Source: Alcanivoracaceae bacterium
GTDB lineage: Bacteria > Pseudomonadota > Gammaproteobacteria > Pseudomonadales > Alcanivoracaceae
Length of the DNA stretch: 64,000 bases
NCBI GenBank assembly: GCA_029212745.1
Contig: JARGOL010000006.1
Coordinates: forward strand, 124,001 to 188,000
Direction: 5' to 3'
Shown: piece after piece, positions 9,065 through 19,378 of the stretch
How positions within the stretch are numbered: position 1 is the stretch's first letter
Layout: every line of letters begins with the position of its first letter
The notes under the pieces: generated by a model
The model's input: only the letters and a program-made list of their open reading frames with translations
The model's database searches: none
Told to the model about the DNA's origin: nothing
Translations under genes and position numbers: made by a program

Positions 9065-9732
9065 CAGGCTATCTCCAACTGCTGAAGTCCCAGCACTGGC
9101 ATCAGCTGGGCCATGGACTCAATCATCGCCAACGGCGCGCATTTGGCAAGCACGTCATGGTCGTGGGCACCATAGCTGACTGCCACACTGGCCACACCGG
9201 CATTATGTGCCATGTTCAGGTCGTGGGTCGTATCCCCCACCACCAGCGCCTGCTCGGGCGGGACAGAAAAGTGTGCCAGCAATTCGTGCACCATGGCCGG
9301 GTGGGGCTTGGAAAGACTTTCATCAGCACAGCGGGAGGCATCAAACAACGCACCGTAACCGGTATTGCGCCAGACGCGCTCCAGCCCTTTGCGGCTTTTA
9401 CCCGTGGCCACCGCCAGGTGCAGACCGTGCTCACGCAGGCGCTGCAGCACGTCGTGCACGTGCGGGAACAACGGGCTGGGCGAATGCTCTGCCTCAATGA
9501 AATGATGTGCATAGCGGTCTTTCATGGCGAGGCGTTGCGCCACCGGCGCCTGCGGGTAAAGGACGGCAATGGCTTCCGGCAACCCAAGCCCGATGATCTG
9601 GCGGATCTGCACCGGCGCCAGCGGCGGCAACCCGACATCCCGGGCCGCACTTTCCATGCACGCGACAATGCGCCCGGTGGAATCCATCACCGTGCCGTCC
9701 CAGTCAAAAATCACCAGCCTGTACGCTGTCAT
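9064..9732 (-). CDS. HAD-IA family phosphatase (phosphoglycolate phosphatase-like)
   Basis: The 222-aa protein is a haloacid dehalogenase hydrolase with FDWDGT near the N-terminus (D10 nucleophile, D12 acid/base), an ATGKSRKGLE motif II-III region and VVGDTTHDLN for magnesium. The substrate is not clear: the family covers phosphoglycolate and related small phosphoesters. The same gene lies between rluC and sppA in Pseudomonas. It overlaps rluC by 4 bases and sppA by 1 base, forming one transcription unit. Confidence 0.9.
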   Translation of the reverse strand: MTAYRLVIFDWDGTVMDSTGRIVACMESAARDVGLPPLAPVQIRQIIGLGLPEAIAVLYPQAPVAQRLAMKDRYAHHFIEAEHSPSPLFPHVHDVLQRLREHGLHLAVATGKSRKGLERVWRNTGYGALFDASRCADESLSKPHPAMVHELLAHFSVPPEQALVVGDTTHDLNMAHNAGVASVAVSYGAHDHDVLAKCAPLAMIESMAQLMPVLGLQQLEIA

Positions 9733-10691
9733 CCGTCACTGTCCTCCCGGTCCAGCCACGCCAGCGCCTGCTCAAAAGGCGCGTCCAGCGGTGCCTCAAT
9801 ATGGAGTTTCTTGCCGGTGTCCGGGTGCACCAGCGACAAACTATGGGCATGCAGGAACATGCGCCCCAGTCCGGCCTTGCGCAGTTCGTCATTGACGCGC
9901 GGGTTGCCGTACTTGGGATCCCCCATGAGCGGAAAGCCGCCGTGCTGGGCATGAACACGGATCTGGTGGGTGCGCCCGGTTTCCAGGGTGGCCTCCACCA
10001 GCTGTCCGTGCCTGAGTCGGCGGAGCAAGCGAAACCGGGTGAGGGATGGTTTACCGTCCCGGGAGACCCGCACCACCCGCTCACTGCCCTGCATGGTTTT
10101 CAGCAGTGGCGCATCGATGTCCCGGCTGCCGCCACGGAACCCGTCGCACAACAGCCAGTAGGTCTTGACCATGTCGCCCTGCTGCATGGCCTTCTGCAGT
10201 TTGCGCAGGAAGGGACGCTGGCGCGCCACCATGATGCAGCCGGAGGTATCGCGGTCGAGCCGGTGAACCAGCTCCAGCCCGGTCTCCTGCGGCCGCAGTG
10301 CGCGCAGGGTCTCGATCAGGCCCAGCTGGATGCCACTGCCGCCATGCACTGCCAGGCCCGCCGGCTTGTTGTACACCAGCAGTTTGCTGTCTTCATACAG
10401 AAGGGCCCGTGAAAGACGTTCCGCCAGGGCATCACCCACCGCTGGCGCCACCGGCCGGTCAGCCGTGCGCACTGGCGGTATACGCACCTGGTCACCGGTC
10501 TGCAGCCGCTGGCCCTGCTTGGCACGCTTGCGGTTCACGCGGACCTGGCCGTCACGGATGATGCGATAGATGCGGGATTTCGGCACCCCCTTGAGGTGGC
10601 CGATCAGGAAGTTGTCGAGCCTCTGGCCGTCACGGTCGGCGCCAATGTCCACGTAGACGACCCCGGGGCGCGGGGCGGATTGTTCAGGCAT
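9729..10691 (-). CDS. rluC: 23S rRNA pseudouridine synthase RluC
   Basis: RluC makes pseudouridines at positions 955, 2504 and 2580 (E. coli numbering) of 23S rRNA. The 320-aa protein has an N-terminal S4 RNA-binding domain (about 21-75) and the catalytic HRLDRDTSG motif with D146. It heads the rluC-HAD-sppA unit and diverges from rne, the usual arrangement. The ATG lies 7 bases after a TAAAAT -10, so the mRNA may be leaderless. Confidence 0.96.
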   Translation of the reverse strand: MPEQSAPRPGVVYVDIGADRDGQRLDNFLIGHLKGVPKSRIYRIIRDGQVRVNRKRAKQGQRLQTGDQVRIPPVRTADRPVAPAVGDALAERLSRALLYEDSKLLVYNKPAGLAVHGGSGIQLGLIETLRALRPQETGLELVHRLDRDTSGCIMVARQRPFLRKLQKAMQQGDMVKTYWLLCDGFRGGSRDIDAPLLKTMQGSERVVRVSRDGKPSLTRFRLLRRLRHGQLVEATLETGRTHQIRVHAQHGGFPLMGDPKYGNPRVNDELRKAGLGRMFLHAHSLSLVHPDTGKKLHIEAPLDAPFEQALAWLDREDSDG

Positions 10692-10697
10692 GCGGGG

Positions 10698-10725
10698 ATT
10701 TTAGGGAACGCCGGCAGAACCGCAA
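10698..10725 (-). promoter_or_regulatory. Putative rluC promoter
   Basis: Minus-strand TTGCGG and TAAAAT are separated by 16 bases. The -10 ends 6 bases before the rluC ATG, putting the expected start site on the A of the start codon. Confidence 0.55.
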
Positions 10726-10791
10726 GCGGTTACTGGCCCGGGGCCCGCAAACAGCGGCCCGGGGGCGCCCCGGCCAACCCTGCCTATCTCA

Positions 10792-10821
10792 TTGATCTGG
10801 CGCTGGTTTCACTGATATAGT
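10792..10821 (+). promoter_or_regulatory. Putative rne promoter
   Basis: TTGATC and TATAGT are separated by 18 bases on the plus strand. If used, it gives rne a leader of about 545 nt. The 681-base stretch between rluC and rne holds no convincing gene. Confidence 0.45.
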
Positions 10822-10827
10822 GCGCTG

Positions 10828-11372
10828 TCGGCCAGATTCTGCCCAGCGGCGACGCGCTGCGAACATTCGCCGGATATGCTGAACACGAGCAAGGGCGGAA
10901 CTGCACCGACAGACAGCATGGAACGGCTGCGAAGCCCCCGGCACTCCTATTACCGGCGGCCCGGCGGTTCCAAGACGGCACAACACGCCGCCCACAGGCT
11001 GACAGAACCGGGGTTTCCATCAGGCCCAATGCCTGGGTGAAACCGAGAACAGAACCGGTGGCCTGTGTACCCGCCCTGGAGGCGGACGAGACAGACGAAA
11101 AAGGTTACCAAAAGCCGTTTTTTCATGGTGCCCGATATCACGGCACCCGGCAGAAACAGTTTTGCCTGACCGGCGCAATCCGCCGGCAGGAACAGAACAG
11201 GCATTGAGCCCGCTTCGGGAGATTCCCGACCGGCAAAGCCTGCACAAGCAGAGGAGCCAGCAACCACGCGGTTGCCAGCTCCGGGATTGCGCAAGCCGGT
11301 CAGAACTCCGCTGTTCGTCCCGCCATTACCATGGCTGGTCACAGTGCTGCCACGTACAGTGGTACGCAACAC
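10828..11372 (+). promoter_or_regulatory. Long structured rne 5' leader
   Basis: This is the non-coding stretch from the putative rne start site to the rne ATG. It contains a hairpin at 11127-11147 (GGTGCC/GGCACC arms) and a longer two-part hairpin at 11253-11282: GGAGC/GCTCC outer arms, symmetric CA/CA internal loop, GCAACC/GGTTGC inner arms. In E. coli a 361-nt rne leader with conserved hairpins lets RNase E control its own mRNA decay; a similar role here is inferred from position and structure. Confidence 0.5.
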
Positions 11373-14327
11373 ATGAAACGCATACTCATCAACGCAACGC
11401 ACACGGAAGAAGTGCGTGTCGCCCTGGTAGACGGCCAGCGTCTTTACGATCTGGATATTGAACACCGGGCACGCGAACAGAAGAAAGCCAACATCTACAA
11501 GGGAAAGATCACCCGCGTAGAGCCTTCACTGGAAGCTGCCTTTGTCGACTTCGGCGCCGAGCGCCACGGCTTCCTGCCGCTGAAGGAAATCTCCCGCCAG
11601 TACTTCCGCAAGGACCCGAAAGACATCCAGGGTCGCATCAACATCAAGGAAGTGATCAAGGAAGGCCAGGAAGTCATTGTCCAGGTGGACAAGGAAGAAC
11701 GTGGCAACAAGGGTGCTGCCCTGTCCACGTTCATCAGCCTGGCCGGCCGTTACCTGGTACTGATGCCCAACAATCCCCGTGCCGGCGGCATTTCCCGCCG
11801 CATCGAGGGCGAGGAACGCCAGCAGCTGAAAGCAGCCCTGGACAGCCTCACCATTCCTGACGACATGGGCGTGATTGTCCGTACTGCCGGCCTGGGGCGC
11901 TCCCCGGAAGAACTGCAGTGGGACCTGGATTACCTGCTCAAGCTCTGGTCCTCGATTCATGAGGCCTCCGAAGGCCGCAAGGCTCCCTTCCTGATCTACC
12001 AGGAAAGCAACGTCATCATCCGCGCCATCCGCGATTACCTGCGCAAGGATATTGGCGAGGTGCTGATTGATGCCGAGGAGACCTACAAGGAAGCCCAGGC
12101 CTTCGTCCAGCAGGTGATGAGCGACTTCGAACACAAGATCAAGATTTACCAGGACGAAACGCCCCTGTTCTCCCGCTTCCAGATCGAATCGCAGATCGAG
12201 ACCGCGTTTGAGCGCGAGGTGAAGCTGCCCTCCGGTGGCTCCATTGTCATCGACCCCACCGAAGCGCTGGTGTCCATCGACATCAACTCCTCCCGCGCCA
12301 CCAAGGGTGCGGACATCGAGGAGACCGCGCTGCAGACCAACCTGGAGGCGGCCGACGAAATCGCCCGCCAGCTGCGCCTGCGTGATATCGGCGGCCTGAT
12401 CGTGGTGGACTTCATCGACATGGGCCCGCAACGCGCCCAGCGCGAAGTGGAAAACCGCATGCGTGAAGCGCTGGAATCCGATCGTGCCCGCATCCAGGTG
12501 GGACGGATTTCACGCTTCGGCCTGATGGAGCTGTCGCGCCAGCGACTGCGTCCGTCACTGGGCGAAACCTCGGCCATCGTCTGCCCGCGCTGCACCGGCC
12601 AGGGTCACATCCGTAACGTCAACTCGCTGGCACTGTCCATCCTTCGCCTGATCGAGGAAGAAGTGATGAAAGAGCGCACCGGCGAGATCCAGGCACAGGT
12701 GCCGGTCGCCGTGGCGTCCTACCTGCTCAACGAAAAGCGGGCCCAGCTGCGCGAGATGGAAGACCGCTACAAGTGCCGCATCCTGATCATTCCGAACCCG
12801 AACATGGAAACACCGCACTTTGAAGTGCAGCGTGTCCGTGACGATCAGGTGGATGCTGACCTGGTCAGCCACCAGGTGGACCTGCTGGAGGTTGAGGACC
12901 CGTCCAACAATCCGGTGCAGGAAACCGAGATCAAGACCCAGGAGCCGGCCGTCAAGCTGGTCACCCCCGACTCCGCCGCGCCAGCGCCGCGCCCGCAGCC
13001 GGCGCCGGCGCCCGCTGCCCCGGCAACCCCGGGCCTGCTTGAGCGCTTTGTCGCCTGGCTCAAGGCCATTTTTGCCGAGCCCGAGCCGCAGCCGGCGCGC
13101 AAGCAGTCGCCAGCCAACAAGCGCCAGGGCGACAATCGCTCGCGCAACCGCAACCGTAACCGTGCAGACGGCAAGCGTGACGAGCGCTCCGACAAGCGCA
13201 AGGACGGCGGCCGGCCGCCACGCAACAAGGACGGCCAGGACAACAACCGCCGTCAGCAGAACCGTTCCCGTAAGGACGGCAACGAAGACAAGCGCCAGGG
13301 CCAGCAACAGGGCAACCAGCAGAAGAAAGCCGGCGGTGAAGACAGCCGCGCGGACAATCGTAACGACAATCGCGGCAACGACAATCGCGGCAATGACAAC
13401 CGCGGCAACGAGAGCCGTGGCAACGACAACCGCGGTGAGCGCAAGGGCGGCAACCGCCGCAACCGTGGCCGTGATCGTGATGACAAGCGCCAGGACAAGG
13501 CCGCCCAGGGCAATCACCTGGACAACGAGTCCAGCGCCGGCGAACAGGTGGACCAGGGTGCCCGCGCCGAGCGCCGCACCGATGTGAAGGACGACCGCCC
13601 ACGCCGCGAGCGTCACCGCCCGCGTCGCAAGGAGCGTGAGGAAGAAAAGGCCCAGGCACCTGCCGATGCCGGCAGTGGCAACAGCCAGGACGCGGCCATG
13701 CCGGTAAAAGCCGAGAGCAATACCGGCACAACGGCAGCGGCTGGCGAGCAGAAGCCCGAGCAGGCCAGCAGCCCGGCCCGGGTGCAGCCTGCAGAAGCGT
13801 CTGTTCCGCAGAACCGTGACAAGGCTGATCCGTCACCCCGCCTGGTAACCGAAGCCACCGCGCCGCAGGATAAAGCGGCCGCCCCGGCGAAGGCGCCTGT
13901 CAGTGAGACCCCGGCAGCACCGGCGCAGGAAACGGCAAAGGAACCGTCAAAAGCACCTGTCAAAGAAGCGGCCAGCAAGCCGGTAGAACAACCGGCAGCG
14001 GCCAGCGATACGAAAGCGACGCCAGCAGCCCCTGCCCCGCGCGCAGACGCCCCGGCAGAAAAGCCGGCCAGCCCTGCTACGGCAGCAGAGAAACCGGCGC
14101 AACCCGCCGCGCAGGAAAAGGCCGCTACGCCGCCCGCACAGAAGCCGGTGCAGCCCGCTCCGGCGGCTGAGCAGGCGCCCGCGAGCGCCGAGCCGGCTGC
14201 GGCGCCCGCCAAGCCCGCGGAACCACCTGCGGCAGGCGGCCGGGCCAGCAATGATCCGCGCCTGAAACGGCGACAGCAACAGGCCGCCGAGCAAGCGGCA
14301 AAGGCATCGGAAAACAACGACGCCTGA
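11373..14327 (+). CDS. rne: Ribonuclease E
   Basis: RNase E is the main endonuclease for mRNA decay and rRNA/tRNA processing and the scaffold of the degradosome. The 984-aa protein has an S1 domain (about 36-118), DNase I-like metal residues D303 and D346, and the Zn-link CPRC with C404 and C407, all at the same numbers as in E. coli. Residues 554-568 form an amphipathic helix ([15 protein letters not shown]) like the E. coli membrane-targeting segment A. Next comes an Arg/Asn-rich RNA-binding stretch with repeated NDNRG units, then a long Ala/Pro/Lys-rich disordered tail. I chose ATG 11373 ([10 protein letters not shown]), the conserved start. A bidirectional terminator follows. Confidence 0.97.
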   Translation: MKRILINATHTEEVRVALVDGQRLYDLDIEHRAREQKKANIYKGKITRVEPSLEAAFVDFGAERHGFLPLKEISRQYFRKDPKDIQGRINIKEVIKEGQEVIVQVDKEERGNKGAALSTFISLAGRYLVLMPNNPRAGGISRRIEGEERQQLKAALDSLTIPDDMGVIVRTAGLGRSPEELQWDLDYLLKLWSSIHEASEGRKAPFLIYQESNVIIRAIRDYLRKDIGEVLIDAEETYKEAQAFVQQVMSDFEHKIKIYQDETPLFSRFQIESQIETAFEREVKLPSGGSIVIDPTEALVSIDINSSRATKGADIEETALQTNLEAADEIARQLRLRDIGGLIVVDFIDMGPQRAQREVENRMREALESDRARIQVGRISRFGLMELSRQRLRPSLGETSAIVCPRCTGQGHIRNVNSLALSILRLIEEEVMKERTGEIQAQVPVAVASYLLNEKRAQLREMEDRYKCRILIIPNPNMETPHFEVQRVRDDQVDADLVSHQVDLLEVEDPSNNPVQETEIKTQEPAVKLVTPDSAAPAPRPQPAPAPAAPATPGLLERFVAWLKAIFAEPEPQPARKQSPANKRQGDNRSRNRNRNRADGKRDERSDKRKDGGRPPRNKDGQDNNRRQQNRSRKDGNEDKRQGQQQGNQQKKAGGEDSRADNRNDNRGNDNRGNDNRGNESRGNDNRGERKGGNRRNRGRDRDDKRQDKAAQGNHLDNESSAGEQVDQGARAERRTDVKDDRPRRERHRPRRKEREEEKAQAPADAGSGNSQDAAMPVKAESNTGTTAAAGEQKPEQASSPARVQPAEASVPQNRDKADPSPRLVTEATAPQDKAAAPAKAPVSETPAAPAQETAKEPSKAPVKEAASKPVEQPAAASDTKATPAAPAPRADAPAEKPASPATAAEKPAQPAAQEKAATPPAQKPVQPAPAAEQAPASAEPAAAPAKPAEPPAAGGRASNDPRLKRRQQQAAEQAAKASENNDA

Positions 14328-14330
14328 AAC

Positions 14331-14362
14331 AAAAAAACCGGGCCATTGGCCCGGTTTTTTTT
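14331..14362. terminator. Bidirectional terminator between rne and murB
   Basis: A 7-bp GC stem (CCGGGCC / GGCCCGG, ATT loop) is flanked by seven A on one side and eight T on the other, so it can stop transcription from both convergent genes. Confidence 0.92.
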
Positions 14363-14377
14363 CGTCTGGCTAATGCC

Positions 14378-15403
14378 TCAATCGAACAGGACCGGCTCCT
14401 GCTCAAGGGTGACGCCAAACTTGTCACTGACCGCCTGGCGAACCCGTCCGGCAAACCGCCGCACCTGCTCGGCGCTGGCGTCGCCATGATTGACCAGCAC
14501 CAGCGCCTGGCGTGCATGCATGCCCAACGCACCGTCCCGCAGCCCCTTGAAACCCGCCTGCTCGATCAACCAGCCTGCCGCCAGCTTCCAGTCCCCACCG
14601 GGCTGCGCATAGCTGACAAGTCCCGGGAACCGCGCCTTGAGCGCCTGATGCTGTGCCGCTGGTATCACCGGGTTCTTGAAAAAACTGCCGGCATTGGGCA
14701 GCTCAGCGGGATCAGGAAGCTTGTCCTGGCGGATACGGATGACAAGCTGGCGCAGGCCATCGGCATCCTGTTGCGCCGCCGGCAAGGCCGCGAATTGCTG
14801 TTGCAGTTCACCGTATCCCAGCTGCGGCCGGAAGTGCCTGGACAGGCGCAAACGCACACGCCATATCAGCCAGCGCCCTGCCTGGGACGACTTGAACACA
14901 CTGTCGCGATAGGCAAACCCGCATTGCGCACGGGAAAATGTGTGCGCGACACCGTCCTGCAGCGAAACGGCATCCAGGTCCTCGAGGACGTCCGCCAGCT
15001 CGACACCGTAGGCGCCGATGTTCTGGAACGGAGATGCGCCGACACTGCCGGGAATCAACGACAGGTTTTCCAGGCCGTACCAGCCCTTGTCGACACAATG
15101 GCCGACAAACGCGTCCCAGTTCTCACCGGCCGCCACTTCCACCAGCACCGTGTCATCGGTCTGTTCGAGGCAACGGATACCGCGATTGGCCGGCTGCAGA
15201 ACCAGCGCATCGAGATACGCTGCAAGCACCACGTTGCTGCCCTCCCCCAATACCCGCACCGGGCACTGCTCGGTACGGGCAGACGCCAACGCAGCAGCCA
15301 CCTCTTCAAGGCTCTCCGGGCGGGCCAGGTAACGGGCAACACAGGGCAGCGCCAGGGTATTGCCCGCAGACAGGTCGGCATGCTCCAGCAGGCGCATGGT
15401 CAA
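14378..15403 (-). CDS. murB: UDP-N-acetylenolpyruvoylglucosamine reductase MurB
   Basis: MurB reduces enolpyruvyl-UDP-GlcNAc to UDP-MurNAc with FAD and NADPH, the second committed step of peptidoglycan precursor synthesis. The 341-aa protein is the E. coli-like long form. It has the FAD-binding GEGSNVVL (53-60) and IPGSVGASPFQNIGAYG blocks, R166 in FAYRDSVFK, and S240 in NAGSFFKNP, the expected proton donor. It overlaps the phosphatase gene by 4 bases at the end of the exbB-msbA-lpxK-kdsB unit. Confidence 0.97.
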   Translation of the reverse strand: MTMRLLEHADLSAGNTLALPCVARYLARPESLEEVAAALASARTEQCPVRVLGEGSNVVLAAYLDALVLQPANRGIRCLEQTDDTVLVEVAAGENWDAFVGHCVDKGWYGLENLSLIPGSVGASPFQNIGAYGVELADVLEDLDAVSLQDGVAHTFSRAQCGFAYRDSVFKSSQAGRWLIWRVRLRLSRHFRPQLGYGELQQQFAALPAAQQDADGLRQLVIRIRQDKLPDPAELPNAGSFFKNPVIPAAQHQALKARFPGLVSYAQPGGDWKLAAGWLIEQAGFKGLRDGALGMHARQALVLVNHGDASAEQVRRFAGRVRQAVSDKFGVTLEQEPVLFD

Positions 15404-15867
15404 CCCTGCTCCAGGGCCTGGATCAGGCCGTCGCTGGCACCCTCGATCAGGTCCAGCACCTGGCGGAAGCCGTCATCGCCGCCGTAATACGGATCAGGCA
15501 CTTCCCGCACCGGGGGTTGCGGGTGGTAATCCAGGAACAGGCCCAGCTCGCAGCTGGCATCGTCAGGACACTGGCTGCGCAGATCGGTGAGATTGTCCCG
15601 GTCCATGGCCAGAATCAGGTCGAAGCGCCGGAAGTCATCCGCCGCCACCTGACGCGCGCGCAGGGCTGACAGGTCATACCCCCGTTGCGCCGCCGCAGCC
15701 ATGGCACGGGCATCCGGCGCCTTTCCCACATGCCAGTCGCCGGTACCGGCGCTGTCCAGCTGGAGCGTGTCGAGCAGACCCGCGTCATGGGCTCGCGCGC
15801 GGAACACCGCTTCCGCCGTTGGCGAGCGACAGATATTGCCCAGACAGACGAAAAGGATGCGTGTCAT
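15400..15867 (-). CDS. Low-molecular-weight protein tyrosine phosphatase
   Basis: The 155-aa protein has the LMW-PTP signature CLGNICRS at residues 8-15 (C8 nucleophile, R14) and the general-acid loop VPDPYYGG. Enzymes of this family dephosphorylate protein tyrosines, in some bacteria on kinases of polysaccharide export; the target here is unknown. I chose ATG 15867, overlapping the kdsB stop by 4 bases; the open frame extends further upstream but only as a shadow of kdsB. It overlaps murB by 4 bases. Confidence 0.95.
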   Translation of the reverse strand: MTRILFVCLGNICRSPTAEAVFRARAHDAGLLDTLQLDSAGTGDWHVGKAPDARAMAAAAQRGYDLSALRARQVAADDFRRFDLILAMDRDNLTDLRSQCPDDASCELGLFLDYHPQPPVREVPDPYYGGDDGFRQVLDLIEGASDGLIQALEQG

Positions 15868-16628
15868 GACGCCGGCCCGAACATCGCCGCTACCCGGTCC
15901 AGGTCGGCCTGGGTATCCACACCACCGGGGACGTCCGCACAGGCGGGCTGTACGGCAATGGCAACCCCGTTGGCCATGGCCCGCAGCTGCTCCAGGGACT
16001 CCGTGGTTTCCAGCGCCGCAGGCGGCCAGTTGACGAAATCGTGCAGCAGGCCCGCCCGGTAGGCGTAGATGCCAATGTGTCGCCACCAGGTTCCAGCTGG
16101 CAGGGACGCTGTCTTGTCATCAAAGCCATCACGCCACCAGGGCATGGGCGCGCGGGAAAAATACAGCGCGCGACCACTGGCATCGAACACGGTTTTCACC
16201 ACATTGGGGTTGAACACATCATCACGGGATGTGATCGGCTCACACAGGGTGGCGATGCCGAAACGGTCGTCCGCCGAAAGCAGGCTTGCCACCTGGTCAA
16301 TGACAGCAGCAGGAATCAGCGGCTCATCGCCCTGCACGTTGACCACGATGGCGTCATCAGCAAGTGCCAGATGGTTGGCCACCTCTTCCAGCCGGTCCGT
16401 CCCGGATACGTGATCATCGCGGGTCATCAAAGCCCGGCCGCCCGCTGCCTCGACCACATCGGCAATACGCTTGTCGTCGGTGGCAACCACCACCGAGGTG
16501 GCGCCACTTTCCTGGCATCGTTCCAGCACCCGCACAATCATCGGCTTGCCGGCGATGTCGTGCAGGGGCTTTCCAGGCAAGCGTGTGGAGGCAAACCGGG
16601 CCGGGATAACAACATGGAAATCAGTCAC
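15864..16628 (-). CDS. kdsB: CMP-KDO synthetase KdsB
   Basis: KdsB activates KDO as CMP-KDO for lipid A-core assembly. The 254-aa nucleotidyltransferase begins with the conserved [16 protein letters not shown] and has VVATDD, NVQGDEP and the HIGIYAYR block. It overlaps lpxK and the downstream phosphatase by 4 bases each. The small YcaR-like gene found between lpxK and kdsB in Pseudomonas and E. coli is not present. Confidence 0.97.
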   Translation of the reverse strand: MTDFHVVIPARFASTRLPGKPLHDIAGKPMIVRVLERCQESGATSVVVATDDKRIADVVEAAGGRALMTRDDHVSGTDRLEEVANHLALADDAIVVNVQGDEPLIPAAVIDQVASLLSADDRFGIATLCEPITSRDDVFNPNVVKTVFDASGRALYFSRAPMPWWRDGFDDKTASLPAGTWWRHIGIYAYRAGLLHDFVNWPPAALETTESLEQLRAMANGVAIAVQPACADVPGGVDTQADLDRVAAMFGPAS

Positions 16629-17617
16629 TGCTTGCGCCTCACCTTTTCCAGCAAGTCATTGGTAAGCACCGTGGGCAGGCGCGCTGCCACCGGCAGGTAC
16701 CAGGCATGGGGCAGCGGCAGCTCACGGCACTTAACCGCATCTTTCTCTGTCATCAGGATGACACCGTCGGCGAACGCGTCGAAATCACTGATGGCATAGG
16801 CATGATGGTCAGGGAAAGGATGCGGAACAACCCGGAAGCCCTGCCCCTCCAATGCCGAAAAGAATCGTCCGGGATTGCCGATGCCGGCCACCGCATGGAT
16901 CACCGGAAAGCGCACCGCGAAATCCTCCAGCGCCATGGCTTCACCACTGCGCAGGTTGACCGGATCACTGATGTCGAGATGCATGATGACGCCGTCGACG
17001 CTACTGCTGTGCTCATCACCGTTGATGATCACCCAGTCGCACAGGGCAAGTCGCTCTGCCGGCTCGCGCAGGGGCCCAACCGGCAGGCAATAGCCATTAC
17101 CAAGGCCACGCTGGCCATCAACCACGGCAATATCCACGGTGCGGGGAAGATCGTAATGCTGCAGGCCATCGTCACTGATGACGACATCGGGCTTGTGCGT
17201 ATCGATCGCGTACTGAAGGGCGCGGCGACGGCGCGGATCAATCACCACCGGGGCACCGGTGCGCTGGGCAATCAGCAGCGGCTCGTCGCCACAGGTCGCC
17301 GCGTCACCGTCCGCGTCCACCGTGAAAGGCACGGTCGCATGGCGCACACCGTAGCCACGGCTGATCACCGCAACCCGCAAACCGTTACGCTGGAAAAACT
17401 CACACAGCGTCACCACCAGCGGCGTCTTGCCGGTGCCACCCACTGTCACATTTCCCACCACCACCACCGGTACCGGCGGCGCTTCCGCCGCTGCCCGGAA
17501 GCGTCGCAACCGTCGCCGTGCCACCGCGGCAGTGAGCCAGGCAAGCGGCAGCAGTGGCCAGGGCCGCGGACCCTTGCCGTACCAGCCGCTCTCGATCCAT
17601 TGGCTCAGTCGGGACAT
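16625..17617 (-). CDS. lpxK: Tetraacyldisaccharide 4'-kinase LpxK
   Basis: LpxK phosphorylates the 4' position of the lipid A disaccharide to give lipid IVA at the inner membrane. The 330-aa protein has a P-loop, [12 protein letters not shown] (55-66), with the catalytic region SDDGLQHY further on and a hydrophobic N-terminal segment. It follows msbA after 11 bases and overlaps kdsB by 4 bases, the standard lipid A gene group. Confidence 0.96.
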   Translation of the reverse strand: MSRLSQWIESGWYGKGPRPWPLLPLAWLTAAVARRRLRRFRAAAEAPPVPVVVVGNVTVGGTGKTPLVVTLCEFFQRNGLRVAVISRGYGVRHATVPFTVDADGDAATCGDEPLLIAQRTGAPVVIDPRRRRALQYAIDTHKPDVVISDDGLQHYDLPRTVDIAVVDGQRGLGNGYCLPVGPLREPAERLALCDWVIINGDEHSSSVDGVIMHLDISDPVNLRSGEAMALEDFAVRFPVIHAVAGIGNPGRFFSALEGQGFRVVPHPFPDHHAYAISDFDAFADGVILMTEKDAVKCRELPLPHAWYLPVAARLPTVLTNDLLEKVRRKQ

Positions 17618-17628
17618 GGAAAAGACTC

Positions 17629-19371
17629 TCAGCTGTCTTCGAAATTCATGCGATACAGTTGGGTATAGAAGCCGTTCTTGGCCAGCAGTTCCTGGTGCGT
17701 GCCACTCTCCACCACACGCCCCTGGTCCAGCACCAGAATACGGTCCGCCTTTTCAATGGTGGACAGGCGATGGGCGATCACCAGCGTGGTGCGCCCTTCC
17801 ATGACATGCTCCAGGGCCTGCTGGATACGATACTCACTTTCGGTATCCAGCGCCGAGGTGGCTTCATCCAGGATCAGGATAGGGGCATCCTTGAGCAGCG
17901 CACGGGCAATGGCCAGGCGCTGGCGCTGGCCACCGGACAGCTGGGCGCCGTCCTGGCCGATCTCCGTATCCAGGCCCTGCTCCAGGGTGCTGACGAATTC
18001 CCAGGCATGGGCATCCTTGAGCGCCTGGATGATCTGCTCCTCGGTGCGCGATTGCAGTTCACCATAGGCAACGTTGTTGCGCACGGTGTCGTTGAACAGC
18101 ACCACTTTCTGGCTGACCATCGCCACCTGCTGGCGCAGGTCCGACAGGACGTATTCGTTCAGCGCCACGCCATCCAGGGTAATGCGGCCACCCAGCGGGT
18201 CATGGAATCGGGGCAGCATTGCCGAAATGGTGCTCTTGCCGGCACCGGAGCGCCCTACCAGTGCGATGGTCTCGCCCGCACTGATGCTGAAGCTGACACC
18301 CTTGAGCACCGGTTCGTCTGCGGTGTAGCCGAACACCACATCGTCAAAAGCGAGATCACCACGGGCACGGCCCACAGGCACCGCGCCATCATCCCGTTCT
18401 TTCTCGGCGTCAAGCAGTTCAAACAGGGAGCGGGCACCGGTCAGACCACGCTGGATTTTCACATTGACATCGGTGAGCTGCTTGATGGGCTTCTGCACCA
18501 TGCCCACACCGGTGATGAAGGCAATGAATTCGGACACCGAAATATCACCGCCCATGATCCGGAAATACAGGAAGATGATCAGGCCCACGCCACTGGAAAT
18601 GGCAATCTGCACAGACACGGTACTGGCGATCTTGCCCGCCACCAGCTTGACGTTCTGCTTCTCGAACCGGCGACTGGCATGCTCGAAACGTTTCTGCTCC
18701 TGCTTCTGGCCGCCGTAAATCTTGACCACCTGATGGCCATCAATGGCCTCACCCAGGAACTGCGTGATACTGCCCATGCTGTTCTGGATCTTCCTGGCAA
18801 TCTTGCGAAAACGCTTGCTGGTAACACTGACCACCCAGGCGATAACCGGCCCCACCGTCAACAGGATCAGGGTCAGTTTCCAGTTCATGTACAACAGGTA
18901 GCCAAGCAGGAAAATGACCGTCAGGCCTTCACGAATAATTACCAGCACGGCATCGGTGCCCGCGGTACTGATCTGCTGGGCGTCATAAATGATCTTGGAC
19001 ATGATGCGGCCGCTGCCGCTACTGGAGAACATCCCCAGCGGGAACCGCAACACGTGCTGGAACACTTCGTTGCGCACCTTGTAGACCACATGCTGGCCCA
19101 CCCAGGCCAGTGAATAGCCGCCCATGAACTGGCCCACCGCCTGGATGGTAGCGATGACGGCCGGGGCAACGGACACCAGCAGGATCATTGCCGGCTCGGG
19201 ATTCTGTATGGTTTCAACCAGTATCCCCATGAAGTGCGGTATCACGGGTTGCATGCCGGAGTGGATCAGGTTCCCCACCACCGCCGCAATCAGGATCGGC
19301 CAGTACGGTAAAACGTACGCCAGCAGACGCCGATAGATATCAACGTAGGATTCGTTCGCTTCGCTGCTCAT
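17629..19371 (-). CDS. msbA: Lipid A flippase MsbA
   Basis: MsbA is the ABC exporter that flips core-lipid A across the inner membrane. The 580-aa half-transporter has six transmembrane helices (about 20-300), then one nucleotide-binding domain: Walker A GRSGAGKST (373-381), LSGGQ (478-482), Walker B ILILDE (498-503). I chose ATG 19371 (MSSEANESYV), 8 bases beyond the exbD stop; the upstream in-frame start lies inside exbD. The exbB-exbD-msbA-lpxK order supports the lipid A role. Confidence 0.95.
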   Translation of the reverse strand: MSSEANESYVDIYRRLLAYVLPYWPILIAAVVGNLIHSGMQPVIPHFMGILVETIQNPEPAMILLVSVAPAVIATIQAVGQFMGGYSLAWVGQHVVYKVRNEVFQHVLRFPLGMFSSSGSGRIMSKIIYDAQQISTAGTDAVLVIIREGLTVIFLLGYLLYMNWKLTLILLTVGPVIAWVVSVTSKRFRKIARKIQNSMGSITQFLGEAIDGHQVVKIYGGQKQEQKRFEHASRRFEKQNVKLVAGKIASTVSVQIAISSGVGLIIFLYFRIMGGDISVSEFIAFITGVGMVQKPIKQLTDVNVKIQRGLTGARSLFELLDAEKERDDGAVPVGRARGDLAFDDVVFGYTADEPVLKGVSFSISAGETIALVGRSGAGKSTISAMLPRFHDPLGGRITLDGVALNEYVLSDLRQQVAMVSQKVVLFNDTVRNNVAYGELQSRTEEQIIQALKDAHAWEFVSTLEQGLDTEIGQDGAQLSGGQRQRLAIARALLKDAPILILDEATSALDTESEYRIQQALEHVMEGRTTLVIAHRLSTIEKADRILVLDQGRVVESGTHQELLAKNGFYTQLYRMNFEDS

Positions 19372-19378
19372 GATGGCG

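Noticed and set aside
12820-13587. Long Arg/Thr-rich open frame inside rne
   Set aside because: It is a frame shadow of the GC-rich RNase E tail with no start signal or family features.
12555-13616. 353-codon Val/Ala-rich open frame antisense to rne
   Set aside because: Antisense reading of the repetitive tail; hydrophobicity is a composition artefact.
16625-16628. Missing YcaR-like gene between lpxK and kdsB as a special loss
   Set aside because: The gene is small and variably present in gammaproteobacteria, so its absence here is only noted.
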